Part shown: piece by piece, positions 1-5,881 of the stretch | Layout of the letters: each line of letters opens with the position of its first letter | Numbering within the stretch: position 1 is the stretch's first letter | Origin: Pseudomonadales bacterium | GTDB taxonomy: Bacteria; Pseudomonadota; Gammaproteobacteria; Pseudomonadales; Pseudohongiellaceae | Assembly: GCA_031277435.1 (NCBI GenBank) | Contig: JAITMI010000157.1 | Span: 1 to 6,033, forward strand | DNA length: 6,033 nt | Direction: 5' to 3' | Position numbers and translations under genes: made by a program | Notes under the pieces: generated by a model | Seen by the model: only the letters and a program-made list of their open reading frames with translations | Told to the model about the DNA's origin: nothing | Databases searched by the model: none

Positions 1-737
1 TGAGCGCCGATGGCATCGCCGAAGTCGATACCGCCTCCGGCGCGATCCTGCGTGTATTGCCGAGCGGCATCGACCCCGAACAGTTCGACGTCAACTGGAA
101 TACCGGCCTGATGTACATCGCCAACGAAAACGCCAACCTCGCCAGCGTGGTCGATATCGCCAAGGGCGAACTGGTCACGGAGCTGCCCGTCGGCCTCGAA
201 CCCGAAGGCGTGCGCGTATCGCCCGATGGCCGCGTAGCCTACGTCACCGCCGAAGTGCAGAGCGACATCACCGTAATCGACACCGCCACCAATACCGTGC
301 GCGCCACCATCCCGGTGGGCCTGCGTCCGCGCGACATCACCTTCAGCGGTGACAGCAGCCGCGCCTACATCTCCAACGAAATCGGCGCCAGCATCGCCGT
401 GCTCGACGTGGCGAACGACATCATGCTCGACACCATCATGCTGCCCGAAGGCTCACTGCCGATGGGCGTAGTGCTGTCACCCGACGGCAAAACCCTCTAC
501 GTCGCCACTGGCCGCGCCAAAAACGTAGTAGCGGTCGATCTTGCCAGCAAAACCGTCACCCGCAGCGTGGAAGTTGGCGCGCGCCCCTGGGGCCTCACCA
601 TCAGCCCCGACGGCCAGCGCCTGTATTCCGCCAACGGCTCCTCCAACGATGTCTCGGTGATCAACCTGCAAGATTTCAGCGTCAGCGCCAAGATCGCCGT
701 AGGCAGCACGCCTTGGGGGGTATGGCCGGGGAGGTGA
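1..737 (+). CDS. YVTN / PQQ-associated beta-propeller protein, 5' end missing
   Basis: This is the 3' part of a gene whose start lies before the window; the first complete codon is at 3 and the TGA stop is 735-737, giving 244 visible residues. The protein is a series of about 42-residue beta-propeller repeats. Each has an SPDG-like turn (VSPDGRVAYVT, LSPDGKTLYVA, ISPDGQRLYSA), a VIDTAT- or VVDIAKG-like strand and an IPVG.RP-like linker. The segments GIDPEQF, PEGVRVSPDG, RPWG and SNDVSVI match my memory of the PQQ-dependent catabolism-associated beta-propeller family, usually about 300 residues and exported. The reading frame stays propeller-like right from base 3 (SADGIAEVDTASG), so the TTG at 57 is internal. 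The family is often found near PQQ-dependent alcohol dehydrogenase genes, but no such partner is visible here. Its biochemical role is not established, and any signal peptide would lie upstream of the window. Confidence 0.85.
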   Translation, partial: SADGIAEVDTASGAILRVLPSGIDPEQFDVNWNTGLMYIANENANLASVVDIAKGELVTELPVGLEPEGVRVSPDGRVAYVTAEVQSDITVIDTATNTVRATIPVGLRPRDITFSGDSSRAYISNEIGASIAVLDVANDIMLDTIMLPEGSLPMGVVLSPDGKTLYVATGRAKNVVAVDLASKTVTRSVEVGARPWGLTISPDGQRLYSANGSSNDVSVINLQDFSVSAKIAVGSTPWGVWPGR

Positions 738-757
738 GCCGTAAACGGCCAGCTCTG

Positions 758-787
758 TTGAACACAGCGATGGAACTTGCCTAACAT
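758..787 (+). promoter_or_regulatory. Candidate sigma70-type promoter of the toxin-antitoxin operon
   Basis: TTGAAC at 758-763 and TAACAT at 782-787 are separated by 18 bases. Each hexamer matches four of six consensus positions. The pair sits 46 bases before the antitoxin start, and a cluster of short repeats follows where transcription would begin. This is a pattern reading only; sequences of this quality also occur by chance. Confidence 0.35.
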
Positions 788-789
788 TT

Positions 790-816
790 TTGGCTGTTTG
801 GCCAAATTTGTTGGCT
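790..816 (+). promoter_or_regulatory. Candidate operator for antitoxin autoregulation
   Basis: The word TTGGC occurs three times in 27 bases (from 790, 798 and 811), and the middle copy forms the 10-base palindrome TTTGGCCAAA (797-806). It lies just downstream of the candidate -10 box and just before the antitoxin ribosome binding site. Phd/YefM antitoxins, alone or with their toxin, commonly repress their own operon by binding short palindromes in this position. A 10-base palindrome alone is expected several times in 6 kb, so the support comes from position and repetition. Confidence 0.3.
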
Positions 817-821
817 CTACA

Positions 822-826
822 GAGGA
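822..826 (+). promoter_or_regulatory. Ribosome binding site of the antitoxin gene
   Basis: GAGGA lies six bases before the ATG at 833. This fixes that ATG as the start rather than the in-frame ATG at 848. The downstream toxin gene has no comparable site, which fits translational coupling from this single initiation signal. Confidence 0.6.
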
Positions 827-832
827 ACGATC

Positions 833-1084
833 ATGCAAACATGGCAAATGCAAACCGCGAAGGCGCGGTTCTCGGAGTTGGTCGAACACGCGGCGCGGCA
901 AGGACCACAGGAAATTACGCTGCATGGGCGATCGGTGGCGGTGCTTGTTTCGCGCGAGCTGTTCGACCGTCTTTGCGGTAGTGAGCAATCGTTGGTGGAT
1001 TTCATGCGCGCGTCGCCTTTGGCTGGTCACGATGACATCGTGTTCGAGCGCAATCGCGATTTGCCGCGTGAGATATCTCTGTGA
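833..1084 (+). CDS. Phd/YefM-type antitoxin
   Basis: This 83-residue protein is the antitoxin of a type II toxin-antitoxin pair. It should neutralise the adjacent PIN-domain nuclease by direct binding and repress the operon. Residues 1-48 resemble the Phd/YefM N-terminal fold, with the typical pattern MQTWQMQTAKARFSELVEHA, then GPQEITLHGRSVAVLVS and the helix RELFDRL. Residues 52-83 (from QSLVDFMRASPL) form the polar, probably flexible tail that contacts the toxin in this family. Length is normal for the family. The start has a good ribosome binding site, and the TGA stop (1082-1084) overlaps the toxin start GTG in the sequence GTGA. Phd/YefM antitoxins pair with several toxin types; here the partner is a PIN protein, a known combination. 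Confidence 0.9.
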   Translation: MQTWQMQTAKARFSELVEHAARQGPQEITLHGRSVAVLVSRELFDRLCGSEQSLVDFMRASPLAGHDDIVFERNRDLPREISL

Positions 1085-1494
1085 GCTACCTCATCGATAC
1101 CAATGTCCTGTCCGAACTGCGCAACCGCAACGCTGATGCCAAGGTCGTGGCATGGATGCAAGCGCGCCCGCGTCAGTCGCTGTATCTTTCCGTGTTGAGC
1201 CTCGGTGAAATTCGCAAAGGTATCGAAGGGGTGGCCGACGCCTCATTCCGCCAAACTCTGACGGATTGGCTGGAAGTGGAAGTGCCCAACTATTTCCTGG
1301 GGCGGCTGCTTCCCATCGACGCGGCAGTGGCCGATTGCTGGGGCCGAGTTCAGGCCACCGCTGGGCGTACTTTGCCGGTGATTGATGCTCTGATGGCGGC
1401 CACTGCTTTGCAACATGATCTGACCTTGGTCACACGCAACGTTAAGGACTTTACTGGGCTGGGTTTGCGCTTCGTGAATCCGTGGCAGGAGTGA
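1081..1494 (+). CDS. vapC: PIN-domain toxin ribonuclease (VapC/FitB-like)
   Basis: This 137-residue protein has a complete PIN domain, a metal-dependent ribonuclease fold. Members act on tRNA, rRNA or mRNA and stop translation when the antitoxin is lost. The acidic active-site residues are in their expected places: D6 in YLIDTNVLSELR, E43 in LSLGEIRKG, D102 in PVIDALMAATAL and D123 in VTRNVKDF, so the toxin looks intact. The GTG start overlaps the antitoxin stop by four bases, and there is no clear ribosome binding site, so translation is probably coupled. The C-terminus (LGLRFVNPWQE) is a normal family ending. The last 44 bases overlap the end of glk on the opposite strand, so the two genes are convergent. 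The RNA target cannot be told from sequence. Confidence 0.92.
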   Translation: MSYLIDTNVLSELRNRNADAKVVAWMQARPRQSLYLSVLSLGEIRKGIEGVADASFRQTLTDWLEVEVPNYFLGRLLPIDAAVADCWGRVQATAGRTLPVIDALMAATALQHDLTLVTRNVKDFTGLGLRFVNPWQE

Positions 1495-2440
1495 ATAGCC
1501 CAGATTGCGCCCGCAACACCTGCGCACACCCACGCAGGCCAGTGTGCTCGGCGTTTACCAGAACGAGCGGTATATTGGCGCAAAGCTCGCTATAGCGGCC
1601 CTTGGCGTTGAAGCGCGCGCGCAGGGCGGCGGGGTCGAATAGCGGCGCGAGTTTTGGCAGCAGATCGCCCATCAGATAGACGCCATCGAACGCGCCGAGG
1701 ATCAGCGCGAGATCGCCGGCGGTGGCGCCGAGCGCGTGGATGAAATCGTTTACGGCGCGCAAACATAAAGCATCGCCCGCCAAGGCGCCCGCGCTCACCG
1801 CTGGTGGCGGCAATTCCGCTTCGCGCCCCTCTAGTACACTGTTGGCCCAATACAGCAAACTCAGGCCAGGGCCAGAGCAGAGCCGTTCCACCGACACGCG
1901 CTCATAACGCCGCCAGAGAATTTGCAGCAACTCCACTTCATGCGCATCAAGCGGCGCATAGGCGAAATGGCCGCCTTCGGAGGGCACCAGGCCGCCCTTA
2001 GGCGTCAGCGCCTTGACGCCGAGCCCCGTGCCGGGGCCAACCGCCGCGCGCACCAAATTGCCAGTGGGGCGCGCATCGCCGAGCCAAGTGAGTTCGTGTT
2101 CTTGCAAGGTGAAGGTGGCGTAAAGCTGCGCGGTGAAATCGTTAATGAATTTTAGGTCCAGATTCAAGCTGCGCCGCAATTCATCTTGACTGAAACGCCA
2201 ATGATTGTTGGGCAGATTTACCTGATCGTGTTCCACCACACCCGGCACCGCAAGACAAAGCGCGCTTGGCAACGGCGATGCGCCGTGCGCAAGATAGTCA
2301 CGGATCAAATCCTCAAGCGTGGCGAAGTCAGCGCAGCGATAGTGACGCAACTCGCTCAAGGCAAGCGTGGCAGGCTCGGCGCGCGCGAAGCGAGCGTTGG
2401 TGCCGCCGATATCCGCCACCACCCAGTGCGTGGAATTCAT
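1451..2440 (-). CDS. glk: Glucokinase (ATP-dependent, non-ROK Glk family)
   Basis: Glk phosphorylates glucose to glucose 6-phosphate with ATP in the cytoplasm. The 329-residue protein shows the family landmarks in order: ADIGGTNARFA phosphate-binding loop (9-19), FINDFTAQ with the probable catalytic base D101 (98-105), GPGTGLG (135-141) and SEGGH (154-158). I chose the ATG at 2440 because it has TGAGG six bases upstream and leads straight into the family N-terminus; a TTG at 2452 is less likely. Two features are odd. First, FDGVYLMGDLLPKL (251-264) has aspartate where E. coli Glk has glycine (FGGVYIAGGIVPR). Second, about 15 residues after LRAQSG have no family counterpart I know and are encoded almost entirely inside the antisense of the toxin gene's 3' end. 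The assignment is firm; activity is expected but not shown. Confidence 0.95.
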   Translation of the reverse strand: MNSTHWVVADIGGTNARFARAEPATLALSELRHYRCADFATLEDLIRDYLAHGASPLPSALCLAVPGVVEHDQVNLPNNHWRFSQDELRRSLNLDLKFINDFTAQLYATFTLQEHELTWLGDARPTGNLVRAAVGPGTGLGVKALTPKGGLVPSEGGHFAYAPLDAHEVELLQILWRRYERVSVERLCSGPGLSLLYWANSVLEGREAELPPPAVSAGALAGDALCLRAVNDFIHALGATAGDLALILGAFDGVYLMGDLLPKLAPLFDPAALRARFNAKGRYSELCANIPLVLVNAEHTGLRGCAQVLRAQSGLFTPATDSRSANPAQ

Positions 2441-2446
2441 GTGTGG

Positions 2447-2451
2447 CCTCA
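2447..2451 (-). promoter_or_regulatory. Ribosome binding site of glk
   Basis: On the minus strand TGAGG ends six bases before the ATG at 2440. It decides between this start and the TTG at 2452. It sits in the 12-base gap after the eda stop codon. Confidence 0.6.
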
Positions 2452-2452
2452 A

Positions 2453-3079
2453 TTATCGCAGCGCGGCGGCGGCGTGGGCCAAGCCGCGGATGGTTGGCCA
2501 ATCCGCCTGGTCGATCAGCGCCTTGGTTGCCATCCACGAACCGCCCACGCACGCCACGTTGGGCAGCGCCAAATAATATGACGCATTGCGGCCGGTGATG
2601 CCGCCGGTGGGGCAGAACACGGCTTGCGGCAGCGGCGCGGCGAGCGCCTTGAGCATATTGATGCCGCCCGCGGCTTCGGCGGGGAAGAACTTGAGCGCAT
2701 GCAGGCCGTATTCAAATGCCTGCATGACTTCACTCGGCGAAGCGACGCCGGGCAATAGCGGCACGCCGCTGTCGATTGCCGCGCGCAACAAAGTTGGCGT
2801 AGCGCCGGGGCTGACGATGAAATCGGCGCCCGCTGCCAGTGCTTGATCGAGCGTTCTGGTATCGATGACGGTGCCAGCGCCGGTGATCGCCTGCGGAAAC
2901 GCCGCCTTGATGATCTTGATCGCCTCCAGCGCCGCCTGAGTGCGCAGCGTGATTTCCAGTACCGGCAGGCCGCCCTCCAGCAAGGCTTGCGCCAGCGGCA
3001 GGGCGCTGTCGAGCTTGTCGATCGTGAGCACCGGAATCACCGGCGCCTTGTGCATGATGTCGTGAATATTTTTGCTCAT
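2453..3079 (-). CDS. eda: KDPG aldolase (2-dehydro-3-deoxy-phosphogluconate aldolase)
   Basis: Eda cleaves 2-keto-3-deoxy-6-phosphogluconate to pyruvate and glyceraldehyde 3-phosphate, the last step of the Entner-Doudoroff route. It is a class I aldolase with a TIM-barrel fold and is usually a trimer. The 208-residue length is normal. Visible landmarks are PVLEITLRT with the catalytic glutamate E42, GAGTV (67-71), FIVSPG (87-92), and LKFFPAE with the Schiff-base lysine K130. CPTGGIT (156-162) and CVGGSW (177-182) form the phosphate-binding side of the barrel. The ATG start at 3079 has a strong ribosome binding site. The TAA stop (2455-2453) is followed after 12 bases by glk. All catalytic residues are present and nothing looks unusual. 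Confidence 0.97.
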   Translation of the reverse strand: MSKNIHDIMHKAPVIPVLTIDKLDSALPLAQALLEGGLPVLEITLRTQAALEAIKIIKAAFPQAITGAGTVIDTRTLDQALAAGADFIVSPGATPTLLRAAIDSGVPLLPGVASPSEVMQAFEYGLHALKFFPAEAAGGINMLKALAAPLPQAVFCPTGGITGRNASYYLALPNVACVGGSWMATKALIDQADWPTIRGLAHAAAALR

Positions 3080-3083
3080 AAAA

Positions 3084-3090
3084 TTTCCTT
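3084..3090 (-). promoter_or_regulatory. Ribosome binding site of eda
   Basis: AAGGAAA on the minus strand, four bases before the ATG at 3079 (six from its AAGGA core), is the strongest ribosome binding site in the window. It lies in the 15-base gap after edd and sets the eda start. Confidence 0.7.
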
Positions 3091-3094
3091 TTAT

Positions 3095-4912
3095 TCAACG
3101 CCGGTAAAGCACGCTGGCCCCAGCCTCCGCCGGGCCAACCAATTCACGGAACGCGGCGAAAAGTTCGCGCCCCGTACCATATTCATGATCGTTGCCGCGC
3201 CGTGGTTCTGGAACGCGCGCGGCGAATTCGGCGGCGTCTACCAATACGTCGAGCGTGCCGGCGGCGGCGTCGAGGCGGATCGGGTCGCCGTCGCGCACCT
3301 TCGCCAAGGGGCCGCCGCGCGCCGCTTCGGGGCTGAGGTGAATCGCTGCTGGCACCTTGCCCGACGCGCCAGACATGCGGCCATCGGTCACCAGCGCCAC
3401 CTTGAAGCCGCGATCTTGCAGCACCCCCAGCGCGGGCGTGAGCTTGTGCAATTCCGGCATCCCCATCGCGTGCGGGCCTTGGTAGCGCAGCACCGCTACG
3501 AAATCGCGTTCCAATTCGCCCGCGGTGAAAGCCGCCAGCAGATCATCTTGTTCATCGAATACTCGCGCTGGGGCTTCGATCAGCCACTGCTGTGGCTTCA
3601 CCGCCGATACCTTGATTACCGCCTTGCCAAGATTACCCTGCACCACCTGCAAACCGCCGCTGAATGAGAACGCTTGTTCCACACCGCGCAAAACGCTGGC
3701 GTCGCGCGTTTGCGTGGGGCCTTCGCGCCAGCGCGCTTGCGCGCCGTCGAGCCAGGGTTCGCGCGTGTATTGCGCCAGGCCGCGTTCATTGCCCATGGTG
3801 AGAATATCGCCATGAATCAGCCCGGCATCGAGCAGCGTGCGGATCAACAGCGCCATGCCGCCAGCGGCCTGAAACTGGTTGATGTCCGCCTCGCCATTGG
3901 GATAAATGCGCGCGAGCAGCGGCACCGCTTGCGACAGCGCCGCCAAGTCACCCCATTCGAGCCGGATGCCCGCCGCCTGCGCGATCGCCAGCAAATGCAG
4001 CGTGTGATTAGTGGAGCCGCCGGTGGCGAGCAGGCCAACCACGGCGTTGATGATGGCTTTTTCATCCACCACCTGGCCGATGGGGCGGAAGTCGCCGCCT
4101 TGGCTGGTGAATTTTAGAATTTGTTTTCCAGATTCCCGCGTCAGCGCCTCACGCAGCGGCGTATTGGGGTTGACGAAGGAAGCGCCCGGCAAATGCAGGC
4201 CCATGAGTTCCACCAGCAATTGATTGCTGTTGGCGGTACCGTAAAAAGTACAAGTGCCGGGGCTGTGGTAAGAAGCGGATTCCGACGCCAAGAGTTCGCC
4301 GCGCCCCGCCTTGCCTTCGGCGTAGCGCTGGCGCACGCGCTGTTTTTCCGCGTTGGATGGGCCAGAAGGCATCGGCCCCGCCGGTACGAACAAGGCTGGC
4401 AGATGGCCGAAACTGAGCGCGCCGATCAAGAGCCCCGGCACGATTTTGTCGCACACGCCGAGGTACAGCGCGCCGTCGAACAAGTTGTGGCTGAGCGCCA
4501 CGGCGGTGGCGAGCGCGATCACGTCGCGGCTGAACAGCGACAGCTCCATGCCCGGTTGCCCTTGCGTAACGCCATCGCACATCGCCGGCACGCCACCGGC
4601 AAACTGCGCCACGCCACCCGCTTCATGCACCGCTTGTTTGATAAGCGCGGGAAAATTTTGCAGCGGCTGATGCGCCGAGAGAATGTCGTTGTAACTCGAC
4701 ACGATGGCGATGTTGGCCAACTCGCCGCCCGCCAGCGCTTGTTTATCGGGCGCGGAGCAAGCGGCGAAACTGTGCGCCAGATTGCCGCAATCGAGGTGCG
4801 TGCGCTGGCGGCCACGCTCCACCGCGCGCACCAAGCGTTCCAGATAGGCTTGGCGCGTGGGGCGGCTGCGTTCGATCAGCGAGGCGGTGACTCGTTCAAT
4901 TAGCGTGTGCAT
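3095..4912 (-). CDS. edd: 6-phosphogluconate dehydratase
   Basis: Edd removes water from 6-phosphogluconate to give KDPG, the defining step of the Entner-Doudoroff pathway. It belongs to the IlvD/Edd iron-sulfur dehydratases. The 605-residue length is normal. The three probable [4Fe-4S] cysteine ligands are visible: C112 in [13 protein letters not shown]154 in [12 protein letters not shown] (family signature 1), and C221 in [13 protein letters not shown]. Signature 2 is [13 protein letters not shown] (507-519). The N-terminus [20 protein letters not shown] matches bacterial Edd rather than IlvD. I chose the ATG at 4912, which shares its A with the pgl stop (TGATG) and suggests translational coupling; no clear ribosome binding site precedes it. 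A GTG three codons upstream (4921) is possible. The TGA stop is at 3097-3095. The enzyme should be oxygen-sensitive, as is known for the family. Confidence 0.97.
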   Translation of the reverse strand: MHTLIERVTASLIERSRPTRQAYLERLVRAVERGRQRTHLDCGNLAHSFAACSAPDKQALAGGELANIAIVSSYNDILSAHQPLQNFPALIKQAVHEAGGVAQFAGGVPAMCDGVTQGQPGMELSLFSRDVIALATAVALSHNLFDGALYLGVCDKIVPGLLIGALSFGHLPALFVPAGPMPSGPSNAEKQRVRQRYAEGKAGRGELLASESASYHSPGTCTFYGTANSNQLLVELMGLHLPGASFVNPNTPLREALTRESGKQILKFTSQGGDFRPIGQVVDEKAIINAVVGLLATGGSTNHTLHLLAIAQAAGIRLEWGDLAALSQAVPLLARIYPNGEADINQFQAAGGMALLIRTLLDAGLIHGDILTMGNERGLAQYTREPWLDGAQARWREGPTQTRDASVLRGVEQAFSFSGGLQVVQGNLGKAVIKVSAVKPQQWLIEAPARVFDEQDDLLAAFTAGELERDFVAVLRYQGPHAMGMPELHKLTPALGVLQDRGFKVALVTDGRMSGASGKVPAAIHLSPEAARGGPLAKVRDGDPIRLDAAAGTLDVLVDAAEFAARVPEPRRGNDHEYGTGRELFAAFRELVGPAEAGASVLYRR

Positions 4913-5610
4913 CAGGGACACCAGAAAATATCGAGAGGAGTGGAATCATTCTGTACCAAATAGGATACGGGCAAGCGCTCGCGCGCGGTGAGATCGCGCG
5001 CCTGTTCATAAACCCGCCATTTTTCCGCGCCAGTGAATAACAGGACCAAGTGTTCTATATTGAGCAGCGCATTGAGGCTCAAGCTCATGCGCTCGGTGTG
5101 CTCGCCCGTCACCGCGCTGGGCTGAGCGCTGATCGCGGCGCAAAGATCACTAGTGCAAAGCGCCTCATCAAGGCCACCAGCGGCGGGAAACAGCGAAGCC
5201 GTATGCCCATCCGGCCCCAGCCCCAACAGCCCCACACTCCACGGGCGCGGCAGCGCGGCATAGCGGCGGTTCAGCGCGGGCAGCGCCGCCGCCGCGCTAG
5301 GCGAACCATCGTACATCCCCATGAGCCTGGCGCTGGCCACCCCTCCCAGCGCCTCACGCAGCGCGCGTTCGTTGGAAGCGCCATCACGCAAATCCACCCA
5401 GCGTTCATCAACTAAAGCCAGATGCAGCCGCTCCCAGGGCAAGGCTTGTTGCGCGAGCTGACGATAAAAAGGCAGCGGCGTGGAACCGCCGGACAACAGC
5501 AGCGTAATGCGCGGATGCAAAGCCAAGGCTTGCTCGATGCGCGCCAAAAAGAAAGCCCGCAAGCCTTGCAGCAGGGCGCTTTGATCCGTAAAGCGATGTT
5601 CAGACAACAT
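4912..5610 (-). CDS. pgl: 6-phosphogluconolactonase (DevB/SOL type)
   Basis: Pgl hydrolyses 6-phosphogluconolactone to 6-phosphogluconate in the cytoplasm, feeding Edd directly. The 232-residue protein has the DevB-type landmarks [13 protein letters not shown] (38-50), LALVDERWV (64-72), [15 protein letters not shown] (128-142) and [12 protein letters not shown] (173-184). The histidine in PDGHTAS (H136) is the usual catalytic residue. The frame is open upstream to an ATG at 5751 and has another ATG at 5622. I chose the ATG at 5610 because it has TGGAA six bases upstream and gives the normal family length. The longer versions add a leader without family resemblance that overlaps the candidate promoter. 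pgl is the first gene of the cassette and its TGA stop overlaps the edd start. Confidence 0.94.
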   Translation of the reverse strand: MLSEHRFTDQSALLQGLRAFFLARIEQALALHPRITLLLSGGSTPLPFYRQLAQQALPWERLHLALVDERWVDLRDGASNERALREALGGVASARLMGMYDGSPSAAAALPALNRRYAALPRPWSVGLLGLGPDGHTASLFPAAGGLDEALCTSDLCAAISAQPSAVTGEHTERMSLSLNALLNIEHLVLLFTGAEKWRVYEQARDLTARERLPVSYLVQNDSTPLDIFWCP

Positions 5611-5616
5611 GCCAGT

Positions 5617-5621
5617 TTCCA
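5617..5621 (-). promoter_or_regulatory. Ribosome binding site of pgl
   Basis: TGGAA on the minus strand ends six bases before the ATG at 5610. The ATG at 5622 has no comparable purine-rich site before it. This is a moderate match and the main reason for the chosen start. Confidence 0.45.
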
Positions 5622-5644
5622 TGTAAGACCAGCGGCATGGTAAC

Positions 5645-5666
5645 AAGATGAGTGGCAAAGATGAGT
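5645..5666 (-). repeat. Tandem 9-base direct repeat in the pgl leader
   Basis: AAGATGAGT (plus strand) occurs at 5645-5653 and again at 5658-5666, a 13-base offset; GTGGC follows the first copy and, two bases further on, the second. It lies between the candidate promoter and the pgl start, where a regulator or a leader RNA structure could act. A repeat of this size this close together is expected roughly 0.5 times by chance in a 6-kb window, so function is uncertain. Confidence 0.4.
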
Positions 5667-5685
5667 AGTGGCGGCGGTTTTTTTG

Positions 5686-5714
5686 ATTAAGCGGCGTAAT
5701 TATTCGGATTTCAG
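5686..5714 (-). promoter_or_regulatory. Candidate sigma70-type promoter of the pgl-edd-eda-glk operon
   Basis: Read on the minus strand, CTGAAA (5714-5709) and CTTAAT (5691-5686) are 17 bases apart. Each matches four of six consensus bases with ideal spacing. Transcription would begin near 5679 and give a leader of about 70 bases before pgl. The area is more AT-rich than the surrounding genes. The call rests on pattern and location only. Confidence 0.35.
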
Positions 5715-5756
5715 GGCCGGAGTGAGCGAATTCAGCCGCAAAGAACCGCAAATGAG

Positions 5757-5805
5757 GCTCATCCGCACAGGGTTTCTTTACGCCCTGACGTTACGGCGGA
5801 TGAGC
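5757..5805. repeat. Interrupted inverted repeat with nested second stem
   Basis: GCTCATCCGC (5757-5766) is the exact reverse complement of GCGGATGAGC (5796-5805), with 29 bases between. Inside, CAGGG (5768-5772) pairs with CCCTG (5783-5787). Together they could form a two-part hairpin with one unpaired base on the left side and eight on the right. It has no T-run, so it is not a typical terminator. It lies between the divergent pgl and HTH genes and may be a protein-binding site, a remnant mobile-element end or a structured RNA. Confidence 0.45.
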
Positions 5806-5838
5806 ATTGGCGGGCGCTGTGGCTTTGTGGGAAACTTC

Positions 5839-5850
5839 GCCAAATTTGGC
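5839..5850. promoter_or_regulatory. 12-base palindrome upstream of the HTH gene (possible operator)
   Basis: GCCAAATTTGGC is a perfect palindrome 31 bases before the HTH gene start. A second palindrome, CCTGCGCAGG (5866-5875), is closer still and touches the ribosome binding site. Such sites could be operators for the adjacent regulator. One or two 12-base palindromes are expected by chance in a window of this size, so support is weak. Confidence 0.25.
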
Positions 5851-5881
5851 AAGCGCAATCGAATACCTGCGCAGGGGCGCA

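Larger units (their letters stand above)
1451..5610 (-). other. Entner-Doudoroff operon pgl-edd-eda-glk
   Basis: Four minus-strand genes are packed head to tail. pgl and edd share one base (TGATG), edd and eda are 15 bases apart, and eda and glk 12. No terminator or promoter-like break is visible between them, so one transcript is likely. Together they supply glucokinase, lactonase, dehydratase and aldolase. zwf, which often travels with this set, does not lie directly upstream. There is also no terminator between glk and the convergent toxin gene, so transcripts from the two sides should overlap. Confidence 0.8.

Noticed and set aside
738..755. Possible hairpin terminator after the propeller gene
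   Set aside because: The GCCGT/ACGGC stem has only a two-base loop and no T-run; it is too weak to call a terminator.
777..1136. Alternative plus-strand frames over the antitoxin gene
   Set aside because: They are out of frame with the clear Phd/YefM antitoxin, which has its own ribosome binding site and a four-base overlap with the toxin gene.
2440..2452. glk start at TTG 2452
   Set aside because: TTG is a rarer start, and TGAGG is placed for the ATG at 2440.
2843..4903. Long plus-strand open frames opposite eda and edd (for example 2843-3667 and 4121-4903)
   Set aside because: They are mirror frames of GC-rich, strongly coding minus-strand genes. Their translations are rich in Arg, Gln and His, with no recognisable domain.
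4910..4921. edd start at GTG 4921
   Set aside because: It is possible but would overlap pgl by ten bases. The ATG at 4912 gives the common TGATG coupling and a more typical N-terminus.
5691..5710. HexR-like operator before pgl
   Set aside because: Only a partial GTAATTAT word is present; the second half of the expected palindrome is missing.
5611..5751. Longer pgl starting at 5622 or 5751
   Set aside because: The extra residues have no family resemblance, the 5751 form would cover the candidate promoter, and only the ATG at 5610 has a reasonable ribosome binding site.
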